Source: Bacillus sp. (in: firmicutes) (GTDB lineage Bacteria; Bacillota; Bacilli; Bacillales; Cytobacillaceae). Taken from it: 43,809 nt of DNA. Every line of letters begins with the position of its first letter. Position 1 is the first letter of the stretch. This document shows positions 1 through 11,954 of the stretch, piece after piece. Location of the stretch: contig WTKE01000093.1 of NCBI GenBank assembly GCA_011524525.1, positions 1 through 43,809 of the forward strand. The letters are read 5' to 3'. A program made the translations under genes and the position numbers. A model generated the notes under the pieces. It made no database searches and had not been told where the DNA came from. It saw only the letters and a program-made list of their open reading frames with translations.

Positions 1-45
1 GTAAAGAGATAACTAATTTTCTTTCAAATTATGGAGGTAATAGAT

Positions 46-831
46 ATGTCAGGATCAACTTTATCCATTAAGGATTTACATGTGTCAATTGATGAGAAAG
101 AAATCTTAAAAGGGGTAACTCTTGAAATTAAGGGTGGAGAAATCCACGCGATCATGGGACCTAACGGTACAGGTAAATCTACTTTGTCTTCTGCGATTAT
201 GGGACATCCTAAATATGAAGTAACTTCTGGTTCAATCACTCTTGATGGAGAAGATGTGCTTGAAATGGAAGTTGATGAGCGTGCTCGTGCTGGTCTATTT
301 TTAGCGATGCAATACCCAAGCGAAATTAGCGGGGTAACAAATGCGGACTTCTTACGTTCAGCTATTAACAGCCGTCGTGAAGAGGGAGACGAAGTTTCTT
401 TAATGAAATTCATCCGTCAAATGGACAAAAACATGGAGTTTTTAGAAATGGATCCAGATATGGCTCAACGTTACTTAAACGAAGGGTTCTCTGGTGGAGA
501 AAAGAAGCGTAACGAAATTCTACAATTAATGATGATTCAGCCAAAGATTGCCATCCTTGACGAAATCGACTCTGGATTAGATATCGATGCGTTAAAGGTT
601 GTTTCAAAAGGAATTAACGAAATGCGTAGCTCTGAGTTTGGTTGCTTAATGATCACTCACTACCAACGTTTATTAAACTATATTACACCAGACAAAGTTC
701 ACGTTATGATGCAGGGACGTATCGTTAAATCTGGTGGTCCTGAGCTTGCGCAACGTTTAGAAGCTGAAGGCTATGATTGGATTAAAAAAGAGCTTGGCAT
801 TGAGGACGAAACTGTCGGGCAAGAAGCGTAA
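46..831 (+). CDS. sufC: SufC, ATPase of the SufBCD iron-sulfur scaffold
   Basis: ABC-type ATPase that drives cluster assembly on the cytoplasmic SufB-SufD scaffold; it is not a membrane transporter. The 261-residue product has a Walker A motif GPNGTGKST at residues 38-46, an ABC signature SGGEKKR near residue 149 and a Walker B with catalytic acids ILDEIDSGLD around 170-178, all typical of SufC. The ATG at 46 is chosen over an in-frame ATG at 31 because GGAGGT at 33-38 is then correctly placed as ribosome binding site. First of five co-directional suf genes; the operon promoter lies outside the window. Confidence 0.97.
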   Translation: MSGSTLSIKDLHVSIDEKEILKGVTLEIKGGEIHAIMGPNGTGKSTLSSAIMGHPKYEVTSGSITLDGEDVLEMEVDERARAGLFLAMQYPSEISGVTNADFLRSAINSRREEGDEVSLMKFIRQMDKNMEFLEMDPDMAQRYLNEGFSGGEKKRNEILQLMMIQPKIAILDEIDSGLDIDALKVVSKGINEMRSSEFGCLMITHYQRLLNYITPDKVHVMMQGRIVKSGGPELAQRLEAEGYDWIKKELGIEDETVGQEA

Positions 832-847
832 GTTGGGGGGACCAGAC

Positions 848-3814
<2,967 letters not shown>

Positions 3815-3858
3815 GGGGTAGCATAAAAGCATGCTCCTACGAATGGAGGAACACGACA

Positions 3859-5256
3859 ATGGCTAAAAAAGCGCCTGAAATCGGTGATTACAAATATGGC
3901 TTTGCCGATAAAGATGTGTCTATCTTCCGCTCGAAGCGTGGATTAACACGTGAAATCGTGGAAGAAATCTCAAAAATGAAGCAAGAGCCGCAATGGATGC
4001 TTGATTTCCGTTTAAAATCACTAGAGCATTTTTATAATATGCCAATGCCACAATGGGGTGGAGATTTAGCGGCATTAAACTTTGATGAAATTACGTACTA
4101 CGTAAAACCATCTGAAAAGACAGAACGTTCTTGGGATGAAGTTCCTGAAGAAATTAAACAAACATTTGATAAGCTTGGTATTCCTGAAGCAGAGCAAAAA
4201 TACTTAGCAGGTGTTTCTGCTCAGTACGAGTCTGAAGTTGTCTATCACAACATGCAGGAAGATCTTGAAAATCTAGGGATTGTGTTTAAGGATACAGATT
4301 CTGCGCTTCGTGAAAATGAAGACATCTTCCGTGAGCACTGGGCAAAAGTTATTCCTCCAACGGATAACAAATTTGCTGCATTAAACTCTGCTGTATGGTC
4401 AGGTGGATCTTTCATCTATGTTCCTAAAGGTGTAAAGGTAGAAACTCCACTTCAAGCTTATTTCCGTATCAACTCTGAAAACATGGGGCAGTTCGAGCGT
4501 ACGCTTATCATTGTTGATGAAGGAGCACATGTACACTATGTAGAAGGTTGTACAGCACCTGTTTATACAACAAACTCCCTTCATAGTGCGGTTGTTGAAA
4601 TCATTATCAAGAAAGATGCTTACTGCCGTTATACAACGATTCAAAACTGGGCAAATAACGTGTTTAACCTAGTTACGAAGCGTGCGGTTTGTGAAGCAAA
4701 CGCAACAATGGAATGGATTGACGGAAACATCGGTTCTAAGTTGACGATGAAATACCCTGCAGTAATCCTGAAGGGCGAAGGTGCTCGTGGAATGACCTTA
4801 TCTATCGCACTTGCTGGTAAAGGTCAACACCAAGATGCTGGAGCGAAGATGATTCACTTAGCTCCTAACACGTCTTCTACCATCGTTTCGAAGTCGATTT
4901 CGAAGCAAGGTGGAAAAGTAACGTACCGTGGAATCGTTCATTTTGGACGTAAAGCGGACGGAGCGCGTGCGAATATTGAGTGTGACACGCTAATCATGGA
5001 TAACCAGTCTACTTCAGATACAATTCCTTACAACGAAATCTTAAACGACAACATCTCTTTAGAGCATGAAGCGAAGGTTTCAAAAGTTTCTGAGGAGCAA
5101 TTGTTCTATCTAATGAGCCGTGGTATTTCTGAAGAAGAAGCAACAGAAATGATCGTAATGGGCTTTATTGAACCATTTACGAAAGAACTTCCGATGGAAT
5201 ATGCAGTTGAAATGAACCGTCTAATCAAGTTCGAGATGGAAGGTTCAATTGGATAA
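3859..5256 (+). CDS. sufB: SufB, core scaffold of SufBCD
   Basis: Main scaffold on which nascent iron-sulfur clusters are assembled, working with SufC and SufD. The 465-residue product is full length, with a beta-helix core and a C-terminal [10 protein letters not shown] block; C375 there aligns with the cysteine thought to receive sulfur in other SufB proteins. The ribosome binding site GGAGG precedes the ATG at 3859. A 44-base gap separates it from sufU, and a strong terminator follows, ending the sufCDSUB operon. Confidence 0.97.
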   Translation: MAKKAPEIGDYKYGFADKDVSIFRSKRGLTREIVEEISKMKQEPQWMLDFRLKSLEHFYNMPMPQWGGDLAALNFDEITYYVKPSEKTERSWDEVPEEIKQTFDKLGIPEAEQKYLAGVSAQYESEVVYHNMQEDLENLGIVFKDTDSALRENEDIFREHWAKVIPPTDNKFAALNSAVWSGGSFIYVPKGVKVETPLQAYFRINSENMGQFERTLIIVDEGAHVHYVEGCTAPVYTTNSLHSAVVEIIIKKDAYCRYTTIQNWANNVFNLVTKRAVCEANATMEWIDGNIGSKLTMKYPAVILKGEGARGMTLSIALAGKGQHQDAGAKMIHLAPNTSSTIVSKSISKQGGKVTYRGIVHFGRKADGARANIECDTLIMDNQSTSDTIPYNEILNDNISLEHEAKVSKVSEEQLFYLMSRGISEEEATEMIVMGFIEPFTKELPMEYAVEMNRLIKFEMEGSIG

Positions 5257-5267
5257 TATATAAGTTA

Positions 5268-5297
5268 AACGTTCACCTAGTAGGTGAACGTTTTTTA
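5268..5297 (+). terminator. Terminator of the suf operon
   Basis: Perfect 11-bp arms (AACGTTCACCT with AGGTGAACGTT) around a 3-base loop, followed by a run of six T. It sits 11 bases after the sufB stop. Confidence 0.93.
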
Positions 5298-5338
5298 ATA
5301 CATATGATATGATGATGTCATTAGGATGGAGGGGTGGA

Positions 5339-6181
5339 ATGATTTATATTGGTGTGACTGGTTGGGGTGACCATGATCGTTTGTACGGTCCACATACCTC
5401 ACCTAGAAATAAATTAAAAGACTATGCTGGATATTTCCCAACGGTAGAAGTTGATTCATCTTTCTACGCGATACAGCCTACAAAAAATGCACAAAGATGG
5501 GTCGATGATACCCCGCCAACTTTTCGCTTTATTGTAAAGGCATATCAAGGAATGACAGGACATACAAGAGGAGAAATTCCTTTTGAAAGCAAAGAGCAAA
5601 TGTATCAAGCGTTTAAGGATTCTCTTATACCTTATATAGATGCTGGAAAATTAGCTATGACCTTATTTCAGTTTCCTCCTTGGTTTGATTGTAAACGGGA
5701 GCATGTCGAATACTTGCGTTGGTGCAAAAAACAGATGGGTGATATCCCATGTGCCCTTGAATTCCGTCATCAATCGTGGTTTCGTCCCTCCTATTATGAG
5801 CGAACCCTTCAATTTATGAAGGATGAAGAGTGGATTCATAGCATATGTGATGAACCTCAATCAGGAGAGGGATCTGTTCCCATCGTACTCGAATCACTTG
5901 GGAAAGATAAGGTGTTGATTCGCTTTCATGGAAGAAACGTACATGGTTGGCAAAAGCGTACAGAAAACTGGCGTGAAGTCAGATACTTATATCGGTATAA
6001 TCAGAAAGAATTGTTACAATGGGTAGACCAAATAAAAAAGTTAGAAAAAGAAACAGAACAGCTTTTTATCGTTTTTAATAATAATTCTGGTGGAGATGCT
6101 GCTGATAACGCGCTTGAGTTGATAAACATGCTCGGAATTGAGTATGAAAACCTAGCTCCTCGTCAGCTAGGTTTGTTTTAG
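5339..6181 (+). CDS. yunF: DUF72 family protein, YunF-like
   Basis: 280-residue DUF72 (YecE-type) protein of unknown biochemical role with a TIM-barrel-like fold. The N-terminus MIYIGVTGWGDHD, the VEVDSSFY motif, the KAYQGMTGH segment and the LEFRHQSW segment are typical family blocks. The ATG at 5339 is preceded by GGAGGGGTGG; a longer frame from 5309 has no ribosome binding site. yunF and yunD lie together in B. subtilis as I remember it, which supports the symbol. Function is not known. Confidence 0.88.
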   Translation: MIYIGVTGWGDHDRLYGPHTSPRNKLKDYAGYFPTVEVDSSFYAIQPTKNAQRWVDDTPPTFRFIVKAYQGMTGHTRGEIPFESKEQMYQAFKDSLIPYIDAGKLAMTLFQFPPWFDCKREHVEYLRWCKKQMGDIPCALEFRHQSWFRPSYYERTLQFMKDEEWIHSICDEPQSGEGSVPIVLESLGKDKVLIRFHGRNVHGWQKRTENWREVRYLYRYNQKELLQWVDQIKKLEKETEQLFIVFNNNSGGDAADNALELINMLGIEYENLAPRQLGLF

Positions 6182-6205
6182 TATTTTTGTGAGGGGAGAA
6201 GCAGT

Positions 6206-7570
6206 ATGACGTTAGAAGACATTCATATTTATCACACGAATGACCTACATAGTCATTTTGAGCACTGGGCAAGAATCCGCTCCTTCTTGCAGAAAAGAAG
6301 AGACCTTCATCAAAGTGTAAACGAAGACGTTCTACTTTTTGACATAGGAGATCATATGGACCGGTGGCATCCACTGACAGATGCTACACGGGGAAAGCGT
6401 AACACCCTGTTATTAAATGAAGTGGGTTACACGGCCGTAACGATTGGAAATAATGAAGGAATTACTCTCTCCTTCGAGGACTTAGACAATTTATTTCAAA
6501 AGAGAACATTTGATGTGATTGTAGCTAATTTTTTTACAGCTAAAGGTACTCGTCCTCAGTGGGTAGAGCCATATCATATTTATGAGCTGAAAAATAAAGC
6601 ACGTGTGGCTGTTATCGGTTTGACTGCCTATTTTTCACATTTTTATGGACAGCTGGGCTGGGAATTATCCGAACCGATAGAAGAACTAAAGCGCCAGCTA
6701 GCCATAATAAAAGAAGAAGCAGACATTATCATTCTCCTCTCTCATTTAGGCATCCATGATGATGAAGCTATCGCTGAGCAATTTCCTGAAATTGATGTGA
6801 TATTAGGGGCACATACCCATCATGTGTTTCATGAAGGAAAGGAAATAAATGGAGTCATGCTTGGTGCAGCAGGAAAGTACGGAATGTTTGTTGGCCATAT
6901 TACACTTACGATTGACTGCGAGACACTTCACGTGATAAAGAAGCGAGCAATTGCTTATGACTCAAATCAACTTCCTTATGTAGAAAACGAAAAGGATGAG
7001 GAGAATCGGCTGTATGAGGAAGGGAAGGCTTTACTTTTCACCGAAGTTGCTAGAATAAATGAGCCTTATCGAACGAGGGAAGTGTTAGCACGCCTTCTTT
7101 GTGAAACTCTTCGCAGCTGGTGTAAGGTAGATAGTGCCTTTTTAAACGAAGGATTAATATTGCATGATTTACCAAGTGAAACGGTTACGGAATACGATTT
7201 ATTAACGATTTGTCCACATCCCATAAATCCTACGGTGGTCGACCTTTCAGGTACTGAATATCAAGAAGTCATTCGTCTTGCATTAGATGAGAAGTGGAGA
7301 AATATGGTGATCAAGGGGTTTGGGTTTCGTGGTACTTTCATGGGGAAAATGATTTTTGACGGTATTGAGGTGACGCGTGGGAAAAATGGACTTTCTATTT
7401 TAATAAATGGAAAGCCAATCGATAGAGAAGCTCGCTATCAAGTTGCTATACCAGACATGTTTACTTTTGGTCAGTTGTTTCCCGAAATTAGAAGAGCGGA
7501 ACATAAAGTATACTTCTTCCCAGAGTTTATGCGTGATTTATTACGTTGGAAGCTTCAAAACTTGCAATAG
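6206..7570 (+). CDS. yunD: YunD-like metallophosphoesterase, 5'-nucleotidase family
   Basis: Cytoplasmic 454-residue relative of UshA-type 5'-nucleotidases with no visible signal peptide. Metal-site motifs are present in order: HTNDLHSHF (10-18), DIGDHMD, GNNEG (81-85), SHLG and GAHTHH; a C-terminal nucleotidase domain follows. The usual GNHE motif reads GNNE, so the position that normally holds the catalytic histidine is asparagine. Activity may therefore differ from a standard 5'-nucleotidase. The ribosome binding site is GAGGGGAG, and yunF ends 24 bases upstream, so cotranscription is likely. Confidence 0.88.
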   Translation: MTLEDIHIYHTNDLHSHFEHWARIRSFLQKRRDLHQSVNEDVLLFDIGDHMDRWHPLTDATRGKRNTLLLNEVGYTAVTIGNNEGITLSFEDLDNLFQKRTFDVIVANFFTAKGTRPQWVEPYHIYELKNKARVAVIGLTAYFSHFYGQLGWELSEPIEELKRQLAIIKEEADIIILLSHLGIHDDEAIAEQFPEIDVILGAHTHHVFHEGKEINGVMLGAAGKYGMFVGHITLTIDCETLHVIKKRAIAYDSNQLPYVENEKDEENRLYEEGKALLFTEVARINEPYRTREVLARLLCETLRSWCKVDSAFLNEGLILHDLPSETVTEYDLLTICPHPINPTVVDLSGTEYQEVIRLALDEKWRNMVIKGFGFRGTFMGKMIFDGIEVTRGKNGLSILINGKPIDREARYQVAIPDMFTFGQLFPEIRRAEHKVYFFPEFMRDLLRWKLQNLQ

Positions 7571-7641
7571 CTAGGCAAATGAAACTCACCTTTTTTCTTT
7601 CTAATACATAAGTTGATAAGGAAGAAAGGAGAGTGTAGCAA

Positions 7642-7944
7642 GTGATTGAGCTTTCACCAATTGAAATCAATGGACACACTTTTTTAAGTGTATCAGTAAA
7701 ACTCCCAAAAACAAATTTGCTCGTTGTGAGTAATGATAAAGGATACATCATGTGTGGTGCTCTTGATGTGGCACTTCTCAATGAAAAGCTTAAGGATAGA
7801 AAAGTTATAGCTGGTAGAGCCGTTGGCGTTAAAACCATTGAGCAGCTTTTAGAGGCACCTTTAGAATCCGTTACGTATGAAGCAGAAAAGTTAGGGATTT
7901 CAAAGGGTATGCTTGGAAAAGATGCCATGTTAAAAATGATTTAA
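7642..7944 (+). CDS. yunC: YunC-like DUF1805 protein
   Basis: 100-residue DUF1805 protein of unknown function. The body contains a YIMCGALDVALLN strand and a KVIAGRAVGVKTIEQLL segment typical of the family. The start is GTG at 7642, preceded by GAAAGGAGAG. It follows yunD in the same direction after a 71-base gap and ends inside a terminator stem. Identification rests on similarity to remembered B. subtilis YunC. Confidence 0.85.
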   Translation: MIELSPIEINGHTFLSVSVKLPKTNLLVVSNDKGYIMCGALDVALLNEKLKDRKVIAGRAVGVKTIEQLLEAPLESVTYEAEKLGISKGMLGKDAMLKMI

Positions 7945-7972
7945 AAAGGTGCTGAATAGGCGCCTTTTTTTA
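7943..7972 (+). terminator. Terminator after yunC
   Basis: Stem AAAAAGGTGC pairs with GCGCCTTTTT with one G-T wobble, then continues into a seven-T run. It starts at the yunC stop codon. Confidence 0.85.
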
Positions 7973-8065
7973 GTTTTATTAGGAAATAATGGTAATATAA
8001 ATGGCGTTGTTCTTATTCTTAAGCAAATAAAGTCATTTGGCCTATTTAATTTTTTAATTAGGTAC

Positions 8066-8092
8066 TAAAGTATGTTGAAATTTAGTCGATAA
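8066..8092 (+). promoter_or_regulatory. Candidate sigma-D promoter of the HD-GYP gene
   Basis: TAAA at 8066-8069, exactly 15 bases, then GTCGATAA at 8085-8092. The B. subtilis sigma-D consensus is TAAA-N15-GCCGATAT, so the -35 and spacing match exactly and the -10 matches at 6 of 8 positions. The expected start is near 8099, about 75 bases before the HD-GYP start codon. Sigma-D drives motility and chemotaxis genes, which fits a c-di-GMP hydrolase. Confidence 0.65.
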
Positions 8093-8173
8093 TAGAGTTA
8101 TCTTAGAAGATAAAGTAGGAATTTGTCAGGACTTGCTGAACAATGTCAGTCAGACTAATACAGGAGAACTATA

Positions 8174-9271
8174 ATGAGACTAGTAGCTACCGCTAAAGTA
8201 GAATCTGGAACTATACTGGGAAAAACGGTTAGAAGTGATAAAGGTCAGATTTTACTAAGCGAGGGAGTAGAGTTAAACGAAAAAATGCTTAATCGCTTAC
8301 AACTGCTGGGCATCACCTACATATATATTAAAGATTCTGTAACAGAAGGGATCGAGTATATCGAGGTACTCCCGGATTCGATCCGAAGAAAGGCTGTCCA
8401 AACGATTGAAACGACCTTTCAAGAGCTTCAAATGGATAGCAAATTTAATTCTACATTTGTTATTGAAAAAGCGTCCAAAAGATTTAAGGATCTGATTCGA
8501 CAGCTTTTATTTGAGTTGAAAAATAATGAAAATTTGTTAACCATGTTAGCTGATGTCTATACTTATGATAACTACATCTTCACACATTCCTTACATGTGA
8601 CCATGTATTCTCTGGCGATTGGAATGAAGTTAAAGCTTCCTCCTAAAGAACTTGAAATACTAGGAATGGGAGCCATACTTCACGATGTGGGGAAAATGAA
8701 GGTACCATGTGAAATTCTTCAGAAGCCTGGGAAATTAACAAATCAAGAATACGATGAAATTAAAAAGCATCCTGAAGAAGGATTCCAAATGCTTCGTAAT
8801 GTTCCAGCGATGTCCCTTATAGTCGCTCATTGCGCGTACCAGCATCATGAACGGCTTAATGGGACTGGGTATCCACGTGGTATCGAAGGTGGAGAAATAC
8901 ATCAGCTTGCGAAAATTATTGCGGTAGCTGATGTATTTGACGCGGTTACCTCAAATCGTGTGTATCGTGATGCTATGCTGCCTCACCATGGTCTAGAAAT
9001 TTTGTTTGCTGGATCAGGAACGCTTTTTGATCCCAAAATAATAGAGGCATTTCGTAAAGGGGTAGCCATATACCCTGTTGGGATTACGGTTATACTTGAT
9101 GATGGTCGTAAAGGAGTTGTATCCAAACAAAACATGGGAGTCAGCGACCGGCCGGTTGTAAGGATCATTGAAGAAGATGGTAAAAGCATTCTTCCTTACG
9201 AACTTGACCTAAGTAAAAGCTTAACTACAATGATTGTCGAATGCGACACGACCTTTCCTAAAAAAGCGTAA
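8174..9271 (+). CDS. HD-GYP domain protein, probable c-di-GMP phosphodiesterase
   Basis: 365-residue soluble protein. Residues 1-95 form an N-terminal region I do not recognise. The HD-GYP domain follows with intact metal and catalytic motifs: HDVGK (H170, D171), HHE (224-226), GTGYP (G232 Y233 P234) and DVFDA. A small C-terminal beta-rich part begins near YPVGITVILDDG. HD-GYP proteins degrade cyclic di-GMP. The ribosome binding site is CAGGAG before the ATG at 8174. It sits between yunC and yunB, which are neighbours in B. subtilis as I recall, so it looks like an insertion. A sigma-D promoter candidate lies upstream. Confidence 0.9.
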   Translation: MRLVATAKVESGTILGKTVRSDKGQILLSEGVELNEKMLNRLQLLGITYIYIKDSVTEGIEYIEVLPDSIRRKAVQTIETTFQELQMDSKFNSTFVIEKASKRFKDLIRQLLFELKNNENLLTMLADVYTYDNYIFTHSLHVTMYSLAIGMKLKLPPKELEILGMGAILHDVGKMKVPCEILQKPGKLTNQEYDEIKKHPEEGFQMLRNVPAMSLIVAHCAYQHHERLNGTGYPRGIEGGEIHQLAKIIAVADVFDAVTSNRVYRDAMLPHHGLEILFAGSGTLFDPKIIEAFRKGVAIYPVGITVILDDGRKGVVSKQNMGVSDRPVVRIIEEDGKSILPYELDLSKSLTTMIVECDTTFPKKA

Positions 9272-9316
9272 CAACTCTCTTTAAAAGATAAAAAAAATCA
9301 TATTTTTGCGCTAGTT

Positions 9317-9354
9317 CCCCCCTTTACAGCATACATATAGCTTGTAAAGGGGGG
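9317..9354 (+). promoter_or_regulatory. Hairpin that sequesters the yunB ribosome binding site
   Basis: CCCCCCTTTACA at 9317-9328 and TGTAAAGGGGGG at 9343-9354 are perfect 12-bp complements around a 14-base loop. The right arm contains the only ribosome binding site for the TTG start at 9362. No T run follows, so it is not a normal terminator. The loop contains CATACATA (9330-9337), a sigma-E-like -10. If that is the promoter, its own transcript would begin near the right arm and lack the left one. I see no convincing -35. Confidence 0.6.
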
Positions 9355-9361
9355 ATTTGTC

Positions 9362-10102
9362 TTGCGTAAATTTCGCGGTCGTCTGCCGCGGAGAGGTCCA
9401 TTGCCGTTCAGATATGTTTTTTTACTTACCTTTGTGTTTTTCATCTTCTCAACAGCAGCTGGTCTTTGGATAATAAATGAGGGGCTGAAGCCTACACTTG
9501 TTAGCTATGCAAACTCACAAACTCGAAAAATTGCTTCACTCGTCATAAATAATGCAGTTAGTAAAAAAATAACAAACGTTATGGATATAAAATTTGAAGA
9601 GACCGGGAATGGAGATGTGGTGTTCTTAAACGCAGAACATCTAAACCGTGTTAAAGCAGAAGTAACAGAGTTGGTACAAGACAATATTAAAAAAGCAGAA
9701 AAAGGAGACCTCACAGAGCTTGAATCGTTCACCGATATTGAAATCAATACGGATAAAAAGGAAAACGGTATCGTTTATTATGTTCCGCTAGGTCAGGCTA
9801 CCAATAATGCCCTATTAGGTAACTTGGGACCAAAAATACCAATAAAATTTAATTCCATTGGTTCAGTAACGTCCACCTTTAGGACAGTGAAAGAAGAAAT
9901 GGGAATTAATAATACATGGGTGGAAATTCATGTCCAAGTGGAAGTAAAGGTTCAGATTATCATTCCATTTGCTACGGAAATTATTACCGTTAAAGAGGAT
10001 GTGCCGGTTGCAACAGGTCTAATAAAAGGTGAAGTTCCGCAGTTTTATAACGGTGGCGGCGGTGATTCAGGTGCATCAATTGACCTACCTATGGACAATT
10101 AA
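9362..10102 (+). CDS. yunB: YunB-like sporulation protein
   Basis: 246-residue protein with an arginine-rich N-terminus (RKFRGRLPRRG), one membrane segment at about residues 17-38 and an extracytoplasmic domain of roughly 200 residues, ending in a glycine-rich stretch (YNGGGGDSG). It matches the YunB family, which is expressed in the mother cell during sporulation in B. subtilis; its molecular role is unknown to me. The start is TTG at 9362, downstream of AAAGGGGGG, and that ribosome binding site lies in a hairpin. A terminator follows. Confidence 0.85.
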   Translation: MRKFRGRLPRRGPLPFRYVFLLTFVFFIFSTAAGLWIINEGLKPTLVSYANSQTRKIASLVINNAVSKKITNVMDIKFEETGNGDVVFLNAEHLNRVKAEVTELVQDNIKKAEKGDLTELESFTDIEINTDKKENGIVYYVPLGQATNNALLGNLGPKIPIKFNSIGSVTSTFRTVKEEMGINNTWVEIHVQVEVKVQIIIPFATEIITVKEDVPVATGLIKGEVPQFYNGGGGDSGASIDLPMDN

Positions 10103-10112
10103 TCAGTTAGTG

Positions 10113-10151
10113 AAAAAGTCAGAGAATAACTGTGTTCTTCTGACTTTTTTT
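10113..10151 (+). terminator. Terminator after yunB
   Basis: AAAAAGTCAGA at 10113-10123 pairs perfectly with TCTGACTTTTT at 10139-10149; a T run closes it. Confidence 0.9.
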
Positions 10152-10307
10152 CTAAAGAAAAGTTGGAAGAGAGGGGTGGATGAAATGGAGAGAGGAGGAG
10201 GAATAAGTATGTGAGAATAATATTCTGAAATGTTAGTTTTTTCACACTTTTCACGTCTTCTACTATATTAACGTGTTAAACAATATTATTATTCTAAAAA
10301 TAATGTT

Positions 10308-10336
10308 TTGACAGATGGACAAAAACTAGCTATACT
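10308..10336 (+). promoter_or_regulatory. Sigma-A promoter of the NSS transporter operon
   Basis: Consensus TTGACA at 10308-10313, a 17-base spacer and TATACT at 10331-10336. The predicted start near 10343 leaves a leader of about 95 bases. Confidence 0.85.
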
Positions 10337-10436
10337 AATTTTAGATTAAATCAAATAATCAGAAAATATAAAAAGTTCCAATTATTTTCTAAAATAAGGA
10401 AAAAGGTTTGGGACTCAGTAGGAGGTCATTTTTACT

Positions 10437-11954
10437 ATGGATAATCGTCCACAATGGGGGACTCGTGCAGGTTTTATCATGGCAGCAGTTGGATCAGCTG
10501 TAGGACTAGGAAACATCTGGCGTTTTCCCGCAGTAGCTTATGAAAATGGAGGAGGAGCATTCTTTTTACCGTACTTATTCGCTATTTTAACTGCTGGTAT
10601 TCCGCTTCTCGTTCTAGAGTTTACACTAGGTCATAAATATCGCGGATCAGCTCCACTAACATTCGCACGTTTAAACAAGAAATCTGAATGGATTGGTTGG
10701 TGGCAGGTAGCCATTTCATTTGTTATCTCAACATATTATGCTGTTATTATCGCTTGGGCAATGTCATTTGCATACTTCTCTTTCGGACAAAAATGGGGCA
10801 AGGATCCAGGAGCATTCTTATTCGGAGACTATTTAAAGCTTGCTGAAGCACCAGGTCAGGTTGGTAGCATCGTTCCTAGCGTTTTTATTCCATTAGTACT
10901 AGTTTGGGTCATTGCACTTGGTGTTCTTTTCAAAGGTGTTAAAAAGGGTATTGAAGCAGCGAACAAGATCTTTATTCCGGCACTTGTTATTTTATTCCTT
11001 GTAATCGTCGTTCGCGCTGTAACATTAGATGGAGCTGCTCAAGGTTTGGATGCATTCTTCAAGCCGAACTGGAGCTTAATTGCAGAACCTAAGGTTTGGG
11101 TTGCTGCATACGGCCAAATTTTCTTCAGCTTATCCATTGGTTTTGCGATCATGGTTACGTATTCTAGTTATCTACCAAAGAAAACAGACTTAACAAATAA
11201 TGCATTTATCACAGCTTTTGCTAACTCTGGTTTTGAATTATTAGCAGGTATTGGTGTATTTGCAGCACTTGGTTTTATGGCTCAGCAGCAAGGTGTAGCT
11301 GTCAGTGAAGTAGTTGCGGGTGGAGTAGGGTTAGCTTTCGTAGTTTTCCCACAAATCATTAGTGAATTCCCTGCATTTAACGGTTTATTAGGATCTGTTT
11401 TCTTCCTATGTTTAGTTTTAGCAGGTTTAACATCTTTAATTTCAATCATTGAAACATATGTTGCTGGTATTCAAGATAAATTTAAAGTTTCACGTAACAA
11501 AGCCGTAGCAATTGGTGGAGGAATCTCTGCAGTTATTTCGATTCTATTTGCTACTCAAGGTGGGTTATACTTCCTTGATGCTGCCGATTATTTCATTAAC
11601 CAATTTGGTATTGTTGTTGCAGGGTTTGCTGAAGTAGTGTTAGTGGCATGGGTACTACGTGAAATGAAGAATCTTCAACAGCATGCTAATAGCATGTCAG
11701 ATATGCTATTAGGTGCATGGTGGAAAGTCTGCTTAGGATTTATTACACCAGTTGTTTTAGGATATATGATGATTCAAAACTTCATCAATAACTTAAAAGA
11801 TAACTACGAAGGATATCCAACAAGCTTCCTATTATATACAGGTTGGGGAGTTGCAGTAGCTGCGCTTGTAGTCGGATTTGTATTCGCTGCTTTCAAGTGG
11901 CAAAAGGGTGCATTAGATTTACCTTCAACTGATGGCAAGGAGGTTTCAAAATAA
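10437..11954 (+). CDS. Sodium-dependent amino-acid transporter, NSS/SNF family
   Basis: 505-residue integral membrane protein of the neurotransmitter:sodium symporter family, with about 12 membrane segments. Membrane segment 1 carries the diagnostic GSAVGLGNIWRFP block with the unwound substrate and sodium site. Bacterial relatives take up hydrophobic amino acids or methionine/alanine with Na+. The overlapping MetS-type small gene points to a MetPS-like methionine/alanine importer, but the substrate cannot be read from sequence. The ribosome binding site is GGAGGT at 10421. It lies between yunB and lytH, adjacent in B. subtilis as I recall. Confidence 0.92.
   Translation: MDNRPQWGTRAGFIMAAVGSAVGLGNIWRFPAVAYENGGGAFFLPYLFAILTAGIPLLVLEFTLGHKYRGSAPLTFARLNKKSEWIGWWQVAISFVISTYYAVIIAWAMSFAYFSFGQKWGKDPGAFLFGDYLKLAEAPGQVGSIVPSVFIPLVLVWVIALGVLFKGVKKGIEAANKIFIPALVILFLVIVVRAVTLDGAAQGLDAFFKPNWSLIAEPKVWVAAYGQIFFSLSIGFAIMVTYSSYLPKKTDLTNNAFITAFANSGFELLAGIGVFAALGFMAQQQGVAVSEVVAGGVGLAFVVFPQIISEFPAFNGLLGSVFFLCLVLAGLTSLISIIETYVAGIQDKFKVSRNKAVAIGGGISAVISILFATQGGLYFLDAADYFINQFGIVVAGFAEVVLVAWVLREMKNLQQHANSMSDMLLGAWWKVCLGFITPVVLGYMMIQNFINNLKDNYEGYPTSFLLYTGWGVAVAALVVGFVFAAFKWQKGALDLPSTDGKEVSK

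Larger units (their letters stand above)
10103..10436. other. Intergenic region yunB to transporter gene
   Basis: 334 bases without a gene. It holds the yunB terminator, an AT-rich stretch with a small palindrome GAATAATATTC near 10214, a strong sigma-A promoter at 10308-10336 and a leader of about 95 bases with an inverted repeat AGAAAATA/TATTTTCT. I recognise no riboswitch or T-box. Confidence 0.7.

Noticed and set aside
9298-9337. Full sigma-E promoter for yunB
   Set aside because: TCATATT at 9298 and CATACATA at 9330 both look like sigma-E elements, but 25 bases separate them instead of about 14-15; only the -10 was kept as a possibility.
10029-10214. ORF overlapping the end of yunB
   Set aside because: It runs through the yunB terminator hairpin and has no ribosome binding site or recognisable sequence.
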